DNA of 64,000 bases from Pseudomonadota bacterium (GCA_021799355.1 JAJZAQ010000001.1:89448-153447); one strand, 5' to 3'. Positions 37,723 through 47,045 are shown, counted from the first letter of the stretch. Notes: a model not told the origin generated them from the sequence alone. Translations and numbers: made by a program.

Positions 37723-38484
37723 ATGAAGACGCAGACCGGCTTGCACGTGCAGGCGCTCGACATCGTCGCCGCGTCCCGTTGCGCGCCGCTGGCGCATGCC
37801 GTGGATTTCTCGCTGCGTCCGGGTGACCGTCTGGGCGTGATCGGCCGAAACGGCGCGGGTAAATCGACCCTGCTGCGGCAGATCGCGGGCTTGCTGCCGC
37901 TGGCTGGAATGGGCGCGTGTGTCGCGCTCGATGGCCAGCCGCTGCACGCACTGCAGGCCGAGCGGCTGGCGCGGCTGCGCGCCTTCATGCCGGCGCAACC
38001 GCGGGATCGCTTTTCGCTGCCGGTGGCGGCTTTGCTCGAACTGTCGCAGCCGCGACCCGACACGATGGCGGCGCGCGACGTTTTGCAGCGGGTCGATGCC
38101 TGGGAGCTGCGCGACCGCGACGTGCTGGCGCTGTCTGCCGGAGAACGTCAGCGCGTGGCCTTGGCGCAGGCCCTGGCGCAGGACTGCCCGCTGCTGTTGC
38201 TCGACGAACCGGTGGCGTTTCAGGATCCGGGACACCAGGCGCTGGTGGGTGCCGTGCTGCGGCAGTTGAACGACCGCATCGTGGTGTTCTGCGGCCACGA
38301 CGTCAACTGGGTGGCACAGCAGGCCACGCATGTGCTCGGCCTGGGGTTGCACGGGCAGGAACAGGCATGGTTTTTCGCCCCGGGCGATACGGCGTGGCAG
38401 GTGCAGCGCCTGCAGCAGGTGTACGGCTGCGGCTGGAGCCAGTTACACGACGCGCACGGACACCGCGCCTGGTTCGCGGCGTAA
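37723..38484 (+). CDS. btuD: Vitamin B12 ABC transporter, ATP-binding protein
   Basis: A 253-residue ABC ATPase with Walker A GRNGAGKST, signature LSAGERQRVALAQAL (Ala replaces the usual second Gly), Walker B LLLLDEPVAF and switch His in GHDVNWV. It powers BtuC. The start is ATG at 37723, two codons after a possible TTG. The usual substrate-binding protein gene btuF is not found in this window, so either it lies elsewhere or another binding protein is shared. Confidence 0.92.
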   Translation: MKTQTGLHVQALDIVAASRCAPLAHAVDFSLRPGDRLGVIGRNGAGKSTLLRQIAGLLPLAGMGACVALDGQPLHALQAERLARLRAFMPAQPRDRFSLPVAALLELSQPRPDTMAARDVLQRVDAWELRDRDVLALSAGERQRVALAQALAQDCPLLLLDEPVAFQDPGHQALVGAVLRQLNDRIVVFCGHDVNWVAQQATHVLGLGLHGQEQAWFFAPGDTAWQVQRLQQVYGCGWSQLHDAHGHRAWFAA

Positions 38485-38528
38485 CGTCGTCCTGGCCGTC
38501 GCGGGACGCAATCGCCGATACTTACGGC

Positions 38529-39773
38529 ATGACCACGGCGCAGACCCCTTCGCAATCCCCTGCAGACGTGCCCAAGGGCGGGCTGTGGCGCACGCTCAGG
38601 GCACGGCTGGGCCGGACGGCCCGGCTGCTGCTGCAGGCATGGCAACGCAGCGGTCCGCAGGCGCTGGCGGCGCTGCTCGCCTTGGCCAGCGGCTGGGCGC
38701 AAATCAGCCCGCAGTTCCTGCATCTGCGGCTGGCGGTGCTGGGCATCGTCGAGCACGGGGCCGAAGGTATTTCGCGCCTGGCCGATCTGGCGGCGTTTCC
38801 GCATGTGGTGATCGGCGTCGGCTTGGTGCTGATGATTCCCGGTCTGCTGCTGCGCGCGCGTGTGGCCTGGGTGCTGAGCGTGCTGCTTGGCCTGCTTTCC
38901 GCCGGGCTGGCGTTCTGGGCGGCGCGACGGCCCGACGGCGTCGTCGCGCTGTCCGCTGGGCTGCTCTTCGTCCTGCTGCTTTATCCCCGGCACTTCAGCC
39001 GCAGCAGCCTGGCGGCCAGTTCGCTATTCGCCCTGCTCGGCGTGGGCAGCCTGCTGATTTATGGCGTGCTGGGCAGCCTGTGGTTTGGTGCGGGCTACGC
39101 GCCGCCGATCCGCAGCCTGCCCACGGCCTTTTATTACACCATCGAAACCATGTCGACCGTGGGCTATGGTGACATCGTGCCGCGCACGGTGCAGGCGCGC
39201 ATGTTCACCGTGTCGATGATCGTGCTGGGGATTTCGGTGTTCGCCACCACGCTGTCCGTGGTCATCGGGCCGCTGGTGGGCGGCAGCCTCAAGCGGGCGC
39301 TGGAGGGAAAAATGCAAAAGCAGCAACGCAAGAATCATTACGTCATCATCGGGGCGTCGAGCCTGGCCTATGCCATGTGGAAAGAACTCACCAGTCGCGG
39401 CGTTGCCGTCACGGTCATCGCTCCGGCCGGCCACACCACGCCGTTTCCCGAGGGCGCAGACGTGATCACCGCAGACGCCACGCGCAATGAAACGCTGGAA
39501 CTGGCGGGCGTGCCGCATGCCAAGGCGGTGCTCACGCTGCGTGAAGACGATGCCGAAAACGCCTTTGCCGTGCTCGCGGTGAAGGAACTGGCGCCGGGGG
39601 TGAAGACCATTGCCGGGGTGAACGATGTGCGGCATGTGAGCAAAATCCGCCGCGTGCAGCCCGATGTGCTGTTTGCGCCGCAGCTGCTGGGCAGCCAGTT
39701 GCTGGCGCGCGATCTGTTCGACGAGCCGATCGACAACCAGACCGTGCACCAGCTGCTGTTCCTGCACGACTGA
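38529..39773 (+). CDS. Potassium channel with RCK (TrkA-N) domain
   Basis: A 414-residue membrane protein resembling E. coli Kch. Several hydrophobic segments in residues 40-190 are followed by a pore loop with the filter TMSTVGYGDIVP near residue 215 and an inner helix. The C-terminal RCK domain begins HYVIIGASSLAYAMWKEL, with DVITADATRNETLELAGV and AVLTLREDDAENAFAVL. It would pass potassium, gated by a nucleotide or ion. The N-terminal segments lack an obvious Arg-rich S4, so voltage sensing is doubtful. It is 44 bases after btuD and may be read from the same transcript. Confidence 0.88.
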   Translation: MTTAQTPSQSPADVPKGGLWRTLRARLGRTARLLLQAWQRSGPQALAALLALASGWAQISPQFLHLRLAVLGIVEHGAEGISRLADLAAFPHVVIGVGLVLMIPGLLLRARVAWVLSVLLGLLSAGLAFWAARRPDGVVALSAGLLFVLLLYPRHFSRSSLAASSLFALLGVGSLLIYGVLGSLWFGAGYAPPIRSLPTAFYYTIETMSTVGYGDIVPRTVQARMFTVSMIVLGISVFATTLSVVIGPLVGGSLKRALEGKMQKQQRKNHYVIIGASSLAYAMWKELTSRGVAVTVIAPAGHTTPFPEGADVITADATRNETLELAGVPHAKAVLTLREDDAENAFAVLAVKELAPGVKTIAGVNDVRHVSKIRRVQPDVLFAPQLLGSQLLARDLFDEPIDNQTVHQLLFLHD

Positions 39774-39821
39774 GACAGGGCCAGACCCGCCGCAGAGCGG
39801 GGGCAGACAGATTCATTCGGC

Positions 39822-39835
39822 ATGATGTAAATCAA
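39822..39835 (+). promoter_or_regulatory. FNR/Crp-type binding site before the phasin gene
   Basis: ATGATGTAAATCAA matches TTGAT-N4-ATCAA at nine of ten half-site bases. It is centred about 68 bases before the start codon at 39897, suited to a class II activated promoter. The local genes include a Crp/Fnr regulator at the end of the same block (47046-47813), which could be the binder. Confidence 0.6.
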
Positions 39836-39896
39836 TTCCCTTGCGCAGCGCAGCAAGCAGACTGCACGTCACGGAAGCGAAGAGCGGAGGTGCGTG

Positions 39897-40409
39897 ATGA
39901 ATCCGGTCGAATCCTTGCAGGCGCTGCAGAAAGCCGAGATCGAATCGGTGTTTGCGCTGAGCCAGACGCTGTTGCGCGGCTTCGAGCAGCTCACCCGGCT
40001 GCAGCTGCAGATGATGCGCGACGGGCTGCAACAGTCGGCGCAAACCCTGCAGCCGGCAGATGCGGTGCACAGCGTCCCCGCGGTCGACGGCGCTCGCCTG
40101 CTCGGCCATTGGCAAACATTTGCGCAAATCCTCGCGGCGACACAGGCCGAAATCAGCCAGACCCTCGGTGCGAATCTGCGCCAGTTGCAAGACCTGGCGC
40201 AGGATGGGCAACAGCCCGTAGCAGACGGCACGTTGCCAGGCGCAGCACCGCTGCAGACCTTGCTGCAGTCGGCGATGCAGACGACGACGCAGGCCATGCA
40301 AGCCTGGCTGAGCGCGCAGCAACAGGCTGCGGCATCGCTGGCCGAGCGGGCGGGCAGCCCGCGCACCGGCGGCAAAAAAGCGGCCGCCCGCCGCACACGC
40401 GACGATTGA
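39897..40409 (+). CDS. Phasin family protein
   Basis: A 170-residue helical protein (ESLQALQKAEIESVFALSQTLLRGFEQLTRLQLQMMRDGLQQ) with a basic Lys/Ala/Arg tail GGKKAAARRTRDD. This is the shape of phasins, which coat polyhydroxyalkanoate granules and in some cases help the PHA synthase or chromosome binding. GGAGG lies six bases before ATG 39897; the ORF track GTG at 39894 is less likely. It leads a run of genes behind the FNR-type box. No PHA synthase is in the window. Confidence 0.8.
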   Translation: MNPVESLQALQKAEIESVFALSQTLLRGFEQLTRLQLQMMRDGLQQSAQTLQPADAVHSVPAVDGARLLGHWQTFAQILAATQAEISQTLGANLRQLQDLAQDGQQPVADGTLPGAAPLQTLLQSAMQTTTQAMQAWLSAQQQAAASLAERAGSPRTGGKKAAARRTRDD

Positions 40410-40440
40410 ACGACGGCGACTTGACACAAAGGAGATCACC

Positions 40441-40800
40441 ATGACTTCGACCCCGATGCATGACCGGTTGCGCGAAATCGAATCGCTGCTGTCCACGCTC
40501 GGCAAAAGCCATCCGAATGAAGTGCAGGCCTTCATGAACTTCATGGGCAAGGCCGAATCGGGGCCGGCGTTGTCGTCCAAGCAAAAAGAGCTGATCAACG
40601 TGGCGCTGTCGGTCGCTGCGCAGTGCGAATGGTGTATCGCGTTTCACGTCAAGCAGGCCGCGCAGGCCGGCGCCCGGCGTGACGAATTGATCGAAGCCGG
40701 CTTTCTTGCCGTGCTCATGCACGGCGGCCCGGCGATGATGTATCTGACCCCGCTGCTGCAGGCGATCGACGAATTCGTCGCCGCGTCCGCCGGGGCCTGA
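40441..40800 (+). CDS. Carboxymuconolactone decarboxylase / AhpD-like protein
   Basis: A 119-residue all-helical protein with the redox motif CEWCIAFHVKQA (Cys-x2-Cys with a nearby His) near residue 61. This motif marks AhpD-like alkylhydroperoxidases and not the carboxymuconolactone enzyme itself. It probably works as a thiol peroxidase or redox partner, though the reductant is unknown. AAGGAG stands before the start. It is 31 bases after the phasin gene. Confidence 0.87.
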   Translation: MTSTPMHDRLREIESLLSTLGKSHPNEVQAFMNFMGKAESGPALSSKQKELINVALSVAAQCEWCIAFHVKQAAQAGARRDELIEAGFLAVLMHGGPAMMYLTPLLQAIDEFVAASAGA

Positions 40801-40828
40801 AGGGCACGGTGAGAGCTGGAACGCTTGC

Positions 40829-41122
40829 ATGAAAGACAGAACACCGCCGCTGTCGCCGGAAAAAATGCGCGCGTTCGACGAGTTCATCTGGCGGGCGATG
40901 GGCCGGCTCGATGGCGCGCAGTGGCACGATCTGCTCGATGCGCAAACCGAACTCGGCAAGGCCGCGCGGGCGTACTACGAGGAACTCGCCGAGGGCCGGC
41001 ACTGGAACGAAATGGCCGATTACCTGGCTCCTCTGGGCAGCGACGCGCTGCCCGAGCGGCTGCCCGAGCAGCCGCCGCTGCAACCACCGCTGCAACCTTC
41101 TGACCTCGAACCCGGAGACTGA
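40829..41122 (+). CDS. Hypothetical protein, 97 residues
   Basis: A small acidic protein (MRAFDEFIWRAMGRLDGAQWHDLLDAQTELGKAARAYYEEL), probably helical, with a Pro/Leu-rich tail that repeats PPLQPPLQP. It is not recognised. No membrane segment, signal peptide or metal motif is seen. The stop is two bases before the PPK2 start, so it is translated with PPK2 and may be a partner of it or of the neighbouring stress genes. Confidence 0.65.
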   Translation: MKDRTPPLSPEKMRAFDEFIWRAMGRLDGAQWHDLLDAQTELGKAARAYYEELAEGRHWNEMADYLAPLGSDALPERLPEQPPLQPPLQPSDLEPGD

Positions 41123-41124
41123 AG

Positions 41125-41919
41125 ATGGCGAAAGCGCCGCACCCCCCAACGCTGCAGACCGGTGAGGACCGGGATTACCGCAAGACCCTGCGCTTGCTGC
41201 AGATCGAGCTGGTGAAATTCCAGAAACACCTCATCGCCCAGGGGGACCGCATCCTCATCCTGCTCGAGGGCCGCGACAGCGCGGGCAAGGATGGGGCGAT
41301 CAAGCGCATCATCGAGCACCTTTCCCCGCGTGACACGCGGGTGGTGGCGCTGAACAAACCGTCCACGCGCGACCAGTCCGAGTGGTATTTCCAGCGCTAT
41401 GTGCCGCACCTGCCGGCTGCAGAGGAATTCGTCCTGTTCAACCGCAGCTGGTACAACCGCGCCGGGGTCGAATGGGTCATGGGTTTTTGCACCGAAGCGC
41501 AGTATGAAGAGTTCATGGAGACGGTGACGGTGTTCGAGCAAATGCTGGTGCGCTCGGGCATCCAGCTGTTCAAGTATTACCTCGACATCGACAAGGCCGA
41601 GCAGAAGCGCCGGCTGAAAAACCGTCTGACCGATCCGCTCAAGCAGTGGAAAATGAGCCCGATCGACGCCGCGGCGCAAAAACACTGGAAAGACTACTCG
41701 GTGGCGCGCAACGCGATGTTTGCCCGTACCCATACGCCCGTGGCGCCGTGGACCATCGTCCGCGCCAACGACAAAAAACGCGCCAGGATCAACCTGATCA
41801 TGGATTTGCTTTCCCGGCTCGACTACGAGGACAAAGATCATTCCCTGCTCTGCCCAGACCCGGAGGTGGTGTTCAACTACACCCACGACGCGGTGGCCCA
41901 GGGACGTGTGGCGGCCTGA
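41125..41919 (+). CDS. ppk2: Polyphosphate kinase 2 (PPK2 family)
   Basis: A 264-residue kinase that uses polyphosphate to rephosphorylate nucleotides (or the reverse). Walker A is LEGRDSAGKDGAIKRI near residue 50, with PSTRDQSEWYFQRYVPHLP, FNRSWYNRAGVEWVMGF and the lid RLTDPLKQWKMSPID. It matches single-domain class I PPK2 enzymes in length. It can restore ATP or GTP from stored polyphosphate under energy limitation, which fits the phasin and universal stress neighbours. It follows the hypothetical gene by two bases. Confidence 0.95.
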   Translation: MAKAPHPPTLQTGEDRDYRKTLRLLQIELVKFQKHLIAQGDRILILLEGRDSAGKDGAIKRIIEHLSPRDTRVVALNKPSTRDQSEWYFQRYVPHLPAAEEFVLFNRSWYNRAGVEWVMGFCTEAQYEEFMETVTVFEQMLVRSGIQLFKYYLDIDKAEQKRRLKNRLTDPLKQWKMSPIDAAAQKHWKDYSVARNAMFARTHTPVAPWTIVRANDKKRARINLIMDLLSRLDYEDKDHSLLCPDPEVVFNYTHDAVAQGRVAA

Positions 41920-41950
41920 CTGTATGTAACCTGTAATCGGGGACGCGCGC

Positions 41951-43468
41951 ATGACTGCAGCCACCGAGGCCCCCACTGGCGATGCGCCGTCTGCAGTCCA
42001 TCCGGATCATGCACAGATCATCACGCTGCTCGATGGCGCGCCGCTGCATCTGCCGCACTACCTGGCCTGGGGGCTGTCGAGCGGCGGCACGCTGCTCGAC
42101 GGCCTGTCGGTGTTCATGCTCGGCATGGCGATTCCGCTGCTGGGCGTCGATCTGGGTTTGACACCGCTGCAAACCGGTCTGCTCGGCGCCGCACTGGTGG
42201 CCGGGGCGATTGCCGGCGCGGCCGTCGGCGGCCGCATGGCCGACCGGCTGGGACGCAAGAGCGTGTTCCTGCTGGACATGCTGCTGCTGGCGGTAGCCGC
42301 CGGTGCCAGCGCGCTGAGCTGGAACGCATGGGGCCTGGTGGCGGCGCAGCTCGCCGTGGGTGTTGCCGTGGGGATGGACTTTCCCGTCAGTGGCAGCTAC
42401 GTGGCCGAATGCATGCCGCACAACCGGCGCAGCCAGATGATGGTCGCCACCATCGCCTGCCAGTCCATCGGTCTGCTCGTCGCTGCCCTGCTGTGCATGG
42501 CGCTGCTGCATCTGGCCGCTGACATCGGCGTATGGCGCTGGTTTTTTGCCAGCGAGGCGGTCGTCGCCGTGCTGTTCCTGCTCGGGCGGCTGAACATGCC
42601 AGAAAGCCCGCGCTGGCTCATGGGGCAGGGGCGCAATCTGGAAGCCGTGCACATGCTGGGCCGTTTCGTCCCGGCCGACCGGCGGCTGCTCGACCGCATG
42701 GCCGCGCGCCTTGGATCGACGGTGCATTTCGTCGCGCGCGTGCCGCAGAGCGGCAAACCGATCGGCTATGCCACCCTGTTTCATCCGGCGTATGTGCGCA
42801 GCACGCTGCTGAGCACGGTGCCGTGGTTCCTGATGGACATCGCCACATATGGCGTGGGGCTGTTCACTGCCGTGCTGCTGGCCGAACTGCACGTCTCGGG
42901 CAACGGTCTGCCGCTGGTGTCGCAAGTCGCCGCGCTGGCCCGCGGCACGGGATTGATCGATGTGTTTCTGGTGCTCGGGTTCGTCATCGGCATCTGGACC
43001 GTCAGCCGCTTCGGCAGGATCCGCATGCAGCTCATCGGCTTTGCCGGCATGGCGGTCGGCATGGCCCTGCTCTGGCTGAGCGCCGTACAGCCCGGAGGTG
43101 CCGCGTCGCACGTGCTGTGGGTGTTCGGTGGTTTTGTCGTGTTCAACCTGTTCATGAACATGGGGCCCAACAGCACGACGTACATTCTGCCGACCGAGCT
43201 CTATCCCACGCAGCTGCGTGCCACCGGGGCAGGGTTTGCCGCTGCGGTGGCCAAAGTCGGCGCCACGCTGGGGGTGTTCGCCCTGCCACTGGTCAAGGCA
43301 GAGCTGGGAGTGCCCGCGGTGCTGGCGATCACTGCGGGCATCAGTGTGCTGGGTCTGCTGGCGACCTGGGCGTTTGGCATGTACGGGCACGGCCTGACGC
43401 TGGAACAGCATCAAACGCAGCTGTTGCCCACCCGTCCGCCCAGATCCGCGGCGGTGGCAAACACGTAA
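41951..43468 (+). CDS. MFS transporter (sugar/organic acid type)
   Basis: A 505-residue carrier of the major facilitator superfamily with 12 hydrophobic segments. The loop 2-3 motif is GGRMADRLGRKS, and GMDFPVSGSYVAECMPHNRRSQMM and ELYPTQLRATGAGFAAAVAKVGATLG are typical of the sugar/organic acid porter group. A long N-terminal part (about 35 residues) precedes the first segment. The substrate cannot be read from the sequence. Ten bases separate it from the proton ATPase gene, which could supply the proton gradient the carrier uses. Confidence 0.87.
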   Translation: MTAATEAPTGDAPSAVHPDHAQIITLLDGAPLHLPHYLAWGLSSGGTLLDGLSVFMLGMAIPLLGVDLGLTPLQTGLLGAALVAGAIAGAAVGGRMADRLGRKSVFLLDMLLLAVAAGASALSWNAWGLVAAQLAVGVAVGMDFPVSGSYVAECMPHNRRSQMMVATIACQSIGLLVAALLCMALLHLAADIGVWRWFFASEAVVAVLFLLGRLNMPESPRWLMGQGRNLEAVHMLGRFVPADRRLLDRMAARLGSTVHFVARVPQSGKPIGYATLFHPAYVRSTLLSTVPWFLMDIATYGVGLFTAVLLAELHVSGNGLPLVSQVAALARGTGLIDVFLVLGFVIGIWTVSRFGRIRMQLIGFAGMAVGMALLWLSAVQPGGAASHVLWVFGGFVVFNLFMNMGPNSTTYILPTELYPTQLRATGAGFAAAVAKVGATLGVFALPLVKAELGVPAVLAITAGISVLGLLATWAFGMYGHGLTLEQHQTQLLPTRPPRSAAVANT

Positions 43469-43477
43469 TCCCACGTC

Positions 43478-45979
43478 ATGGCAGAAGACAATACACCGTC
43501 GGTGGATGCGAAGACGGCGGCGGGGCTGCCGGCGCAGGACCTGCTGCACCTGCTGCGCAGCCAGCCGCAGGGCCTGACGCAGGCGGAGGCCGCTGGGCGG
43601 CTGGCGCAAAGCGGCCCCAACAGCCTGCCGGAGCCCCACGCCGGACTGCTGCAGCCCATGGCGCGCTACTTCTGGGGGCCGATTCCGTGGATGATCGAAA
43701 CCGCGGCGCTGCTGTCGGCCATCGTGCGGCATTGGCCCGATCTGGTCATCATCGTGCTCTTGCTGCTGTTCAACGCAGCCATCGGTTTCTGGCAGGAGCA
43801 CAAGGCCAACAGCGCCTTGGGCGCGCTCAAACAGCAGCTCGCGCTCCAGTGCCGCGTCAAGCGCGACGGGCAATGGGGCACGCGCGACGCGGCGCAACTC
43901 GTCGATGGGGACATCGTGCGCGTGCGCCTGGGCGACATCGTTCCGGCAGACATCAAATTGCTCGATGGTGAGTATCTCAGCGTCGATCAATCCGCGCTGA
44001 CCGGTGAATCGCTGCCCGTCAGCCGCAAGCCGGGCGACGTGGTGTTTTCCGGCTCGATCGTCCGCCAGGGCGACATGACCGGGGTGGTGTATGCCACCGG
44101 TATCCGCACCTACCTCGGACAGACGGCGCAACTGGTGCAAAAAGCCGGGGCCGCGTCGCACTTTCAGCGCGCTGTGCTCAATCTCGGCGACTTCCTCATC
44201 GTCATCAGCCTGACACTGGTGGCGGTGCTGCTGCTGGTCGAACTGCAGCGCGGGCAGGCATGGATCGACCTGCTGCAGTTTGCGCTCATTCTCACCGTGG
44301 CATCGATTCCGGTGGCGTTGCCCGCAGTGCTGTCGGTGACCATGGCGCTTGGTGCGCTGGCCTTGTCCAGGCAAAAGGCCATCGTGGCCAAACTCGAATC
44401 CATTGAGGAACTGGCGGCAGTCGATGTGTTGTGCACGGACAAAACCGGCACGTTGACGCAAAACAGGCTCACCCTGGGCGACACGCTGCCGCTGGCGGCG
44501 GCCGATGCCGCGACGCTGACCTTGCACGCGGCTTTGGCCAGCCAGGGTGGCAGCGGCGATGCCATCGACCAGGCGGTCTACGCCGCCGTGCCCGGCCAGG
44601 CCTTGCCAGCGGGTTTCACCGCTCTCGGATTCACCCCGTTCGACCCGGTGAGCAAACGCAGCGAAGGCCGGTGGCGCGACGCGCAAGGCGTGCAGCTCGC
44701 TGTGACCAAAGGGGCGCCGCAAGTCATTGTCGATTTGTGCGCACCCGATGCGCAAACGCGGCGCAGGGCGCAGGATTGGATCGATGCGCAGGCCGCCCGG
44801 GGGCTGCGCACTCTGGCGGTGGCGAGCAGGACGGGCGAAGGCGCATGGAGGCTCGACGGACTGCTGGCGCTGTTCGACCCGCCGCGGGCCGACTCCAGAC
44901 ACACCATCGCCGCGGCCCGCGATCATGGACTGGCGGTGAAAATGATCACCGGCGACAACGTGGCGATCGCTCGTGAAATCAGCGGCCAACTGGGCATCGG
45001 CACGCGCATCGTGGCCGCCTCAGACGTGTTTGCCATGGACGCGCAAACCCCCGGGGTGAGCCTGGCCGAGAAGGTGGACGCCGCCGACGGTTTCGCCGAA
45101 GTCTTCCCGCAGCACAAATACGGCATCGTCAAAGCCTTGCAGGACGCCGGGCACCGCGTGGCCATGACCGGTGACGGCGTCAACGACGCGCCGGCGCTCA
45201 AGCAGGCCGACGTCGGCATTGCCGTGTCGGGCGCAAGCGATGCGGCACGCGCTGCGGCGGCGCTGATCCTGACCGCCCCGGGTTTGTCGACCATCGTCAA
45301 CGCGGTGGACGAATCGCGGCGGATTTTCGAGCGCATGAACAGTTACGCGATTTACCGCGTCACCGAAACCATCCGCATCATGGTGTTCGTCGTCGCCGCC
45401 ATGTTGATTGACGACATCTATCCAATCACTGCGGTGATGATCATTTTGCTGGCGTTTTTCAACGACGTGCCGATCATGACCATCGCCTACGACCGCACCG
45501 CCGTCGACCCGCAGCCGGTGCGCTGGGACATGCGCCGCATCGTCACCGTATCGATGGTGCTCGGTCTCATCGGTGTGGGCGAAACCTTGGGGCTGCTGTG
45601 GTACGCGCACGATGTGCTGGCGCTGGACATCGGCAGCATCCAGACCTTCGTTTTTCTCAAGCTTGCCGTGTCCGGCCATCTGACCCTGTTCGTCGCACGC
45701 AGCAAACAGGCTTTTTGGCAAAAGCCCTGGCCGGCGCCGGCGCTGCTGTGGTCTGCCGTGGTCACCAAGCTGCTGGCGACACTGTTCGTGTTGTTTCCGT
45801 TTGGCCTGATCGCCCCCATCGGCTGGAAAGCGGTGGTTGCCATCTGGGCGTATTGCGTGTTCTGGGCATTCGTCGAAGACCGGGCGAAACTTGCGGTCTA
45901 CCGTCGCCTGCAGCATGACACGCCGCGGCACCGGGATTTTGTGCAGTTGCTCAAGCAGCGCACGTTCAACCCCAGATGA
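43478..45979 (+). CDS. Plasma-membrane proton-efflux P-type ATPase (P3A)
   Basis: An 833-residue P-type ATPase. The N-terminal part AEAAGRLAQSGPNSLPEP and the TGES loop (LTGESLPVSRKPGDVV) precede the phosphorylated Asp in CTDKTGTLTQNRL near residue 321, then TGDGVNDAPALKQADVGIAVSGA. These and the length match the plasma-membrane H+-ATPase group (TIGR01647 type), which pumps protons out. Such pumps are scattered in bacteria, including acid-tolerant ones. It could support pH homeostasis or proton gradient maintenance when respiration is poor. Confidence 0.93.
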   Translation: MAEDNTPSVDAKTAAGLPAQDLLHLLRSQPQGLTQAEAAGRLAQSGPNSLPEPHAGLLQPMARYFWGPIPWMIETAALLSAIVRHWPDLVIIVLLLLFNAAIGFWQEHKANSALGALKQQLALQCRVKRDGQWGTRDAAQLVDGDIVRVRLGDIVPADIKLLDGEYLSVDQSALTGESLPVSRKPGDVVFSGSIVRQGDMTGVVYATGIRTYLGQTAQLVQKAGAASHFQRAVLNLGDFLIVISLTLVAVLLLVELQRGQAWIDLLQFALILTVASIPVALPAVLSVTMALGALALSRQKAIVAKLESIEELAAVDVLCTDKTGTLTQNRLTLGDTLPLAAADAATLTLHAALASQGGSGDAIDQAVYAAVPGQALPAGFTALGFTPFDPVSKRSEGRWRDAQGVQLAVTKGAPQVIVDLCAPDAQTRRRAQDWIDAQAARGLRTLAVASRTGEGAWRLDGLLALFDPPRADSRHTIAAARDHGLAVKMITGDNVAIAREISGQLGIGTRIVAASDVFAMDAQTPGVSLAEKVDAADGFAEVFPQHKYGIVKALQDAGHRVAMTGDGVNDAPALKQADVGIAVSGASDAARAAAALILTAPGLSTIVNAVDESRRIFERMNSYAIYRVTETIRIMVFVVAAMLIDDIYPITAVMIILLAFFNDVPIMTIAYDRTAVDPQPVRWDMRRIVTVSMVLGLIGVGETLGLLWYAHDVLALDIGSIQTFVFLKLAVSGHLTLFVARSKQAFWQKPWPAPALLWSAVVTKLLATLFVLFPFGLIAPIGWKAVVAIWAYCVFWAFVEDRAKLAVYRRLQHDTPRHRDFVQLLKQRTFNPR

Positions 45980-46041
45980 AGGGCAGCACGTTGGGCAGTT
46001 CGGGGCATTGCCAGGTTTTCACTGAAACAAGGAGGTTCGTC

Positions 46042-46428
46042 ATGGTGCATCGTCATGCCGTCGTCTGGGTCGATCATTCGCAGGCCCGCGTGCTGTTCAT
46101 CGATCCGGAAGACATCGAGAGGTCCATCATCCTGCCCAAGGAGCACCCCCATCTGCATGTCATGAGCGGCCAGATCGGCAGCGGCAGGGCAGCCGAAGAT
46201 CAGCACTACTACCACGCCGTGGCGCGCGCGCTGTCAGGCGTTGCCGAGGTGCTGATCACCGGTCCGGGGCAGGCCAAGCTCATGCTGTTCAAACACCTGC
46301 AGCAGCACGACCCTGCGGTCGCGCAACATGTGCTGGGCATCGAGTCGGCCGACCATCCGACAGACGCGCAACTCGTCGCTCATGCACGGCATTACTTCAG
46401 GGCCAAAGACCAAATGCTCGGCGTTTGA
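46042..46428 (+). CDS. Small eRF1-domain-like protein ('translational machinery protein')
   Basis: A 128-residue protein beginning HRHAVVWVDHSQARVLFIDPED and ending AHARHYFRAKDQML. Segments EVLITGPGQAKLMLFKHLQQHDP and VLGIESADHPTDAQLVAHA resemble the eRF1 domain 3-type host proteins annotated as translational machinery protein. A strong AGGAGG lies six bases before the start at 46042, so the earlier ORF start is wrong. The role is unknown; relatives often lie beside stress genes. Confidence 0.75.
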   Translation: MVHRHAVVWVDHSQARVLFIDPEDIERSIILPKEHPHLHVMSGQIGSGRAAEDQHYYHAVARALSGVAEVLITGPGQAKLMLFKHLQQHDPAVAQHVLGIESADHPTDAQLVAHARHYFRAKDQMLGV

Positions 46429-46475
46429 TCGATCCGGTCGTCTCACCGCTCTTCACTTTCAAGGCGTTTCCCATC

Positions 46476-46925
46476 ATGTCCACTTACAAAAAAATTCTGG
46501 TTCCTCTGGACGCCAGCCGCACGGCGCAATTCGCTGCGGCGCAGGCCACGACACTGGCGCAAGACCAAGCCGCGGCGATCCGTTTCATCACCGTGATCGA
46601 GTCCAACGGGCTGCTTGCCGCGACCCCGGAGCTGCTCGGCGTGATCGGCAGCGATGCGCGCCTGCTGCTCGATACATGGGTCAACAAGGCGCAAGCCCCC
46701 GGCATGGACGTCAGTTCCGCGGTGGTCGAAACCTCTCAGGCACACCCCCGCGTGGCCGATGCCATTCTGTCCGAGGCGCGGCGCTGGGGCGCCGACCTCA
46801 TCGTCATCGGCAGCCACGGCCGCAGCGGCGTGCGCCGCATGATCTTGGGCAGTGTGGCCGAAAGCGTGGCGCAGGGCAGCACCATCCCGGTGCTCATCGT
46901 CCACCCCAACGACCACGCCACCTGA
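46476..46925 (+). CDS. Universal stress protein, UspA family
   Basis: A 149-residue Usp domain starting MSTYKKILVPLDASRTAQ and ending in GSHGRSGVRRMILGSVAES, the ATP-binding pattern. It is the third Usp protein of the window and closes the phasin-to-Usp gene run. The first part AAIRFITVIESNGLLAA and LLLDTWVNKAQAPGMDVSSAVVE follow the normal fold. The ORF track start at 46425 is longer but the ATG at 46476 fits. A Crp/Fnr-type regulator gene follows 120 bases downstream. Confidence 0.9.
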   Translation: MSTYKKILVPLDASRTAQFAAAQATTLAQDQAAAIRFITVIESNGLLAATPELLGVIGSDARLLLDTWVNKAQAPGMDVSSAVVETSQAHPRVADAILSEARRWGADLIVIGSHGRSGVRRMILGSVAESVAQGSTIPVLIVHPNDHAT

Positions 46926-47045
46926 GCCATTGTCCGTGGCAGACGATGCACGACCCTCGCCGGTCTCCGTCCGGATGAGTGGGGGAAGACATGCGCCGGT
47001 GCCGGAAATCGTTAGCATAGGAGGCTACAGAACCGACACATCTCC

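Noticed and set aside
41873-44989. 1038-residue ORF on the minus strand
   Set aside because: It lies opposite PPK2, the MFS gene and the P-type ATPase, which have clear family motifs. It is a long antisense frame caused by high GC and codon-position bias, with His/Gln/Arg-rich sequence and no domain.
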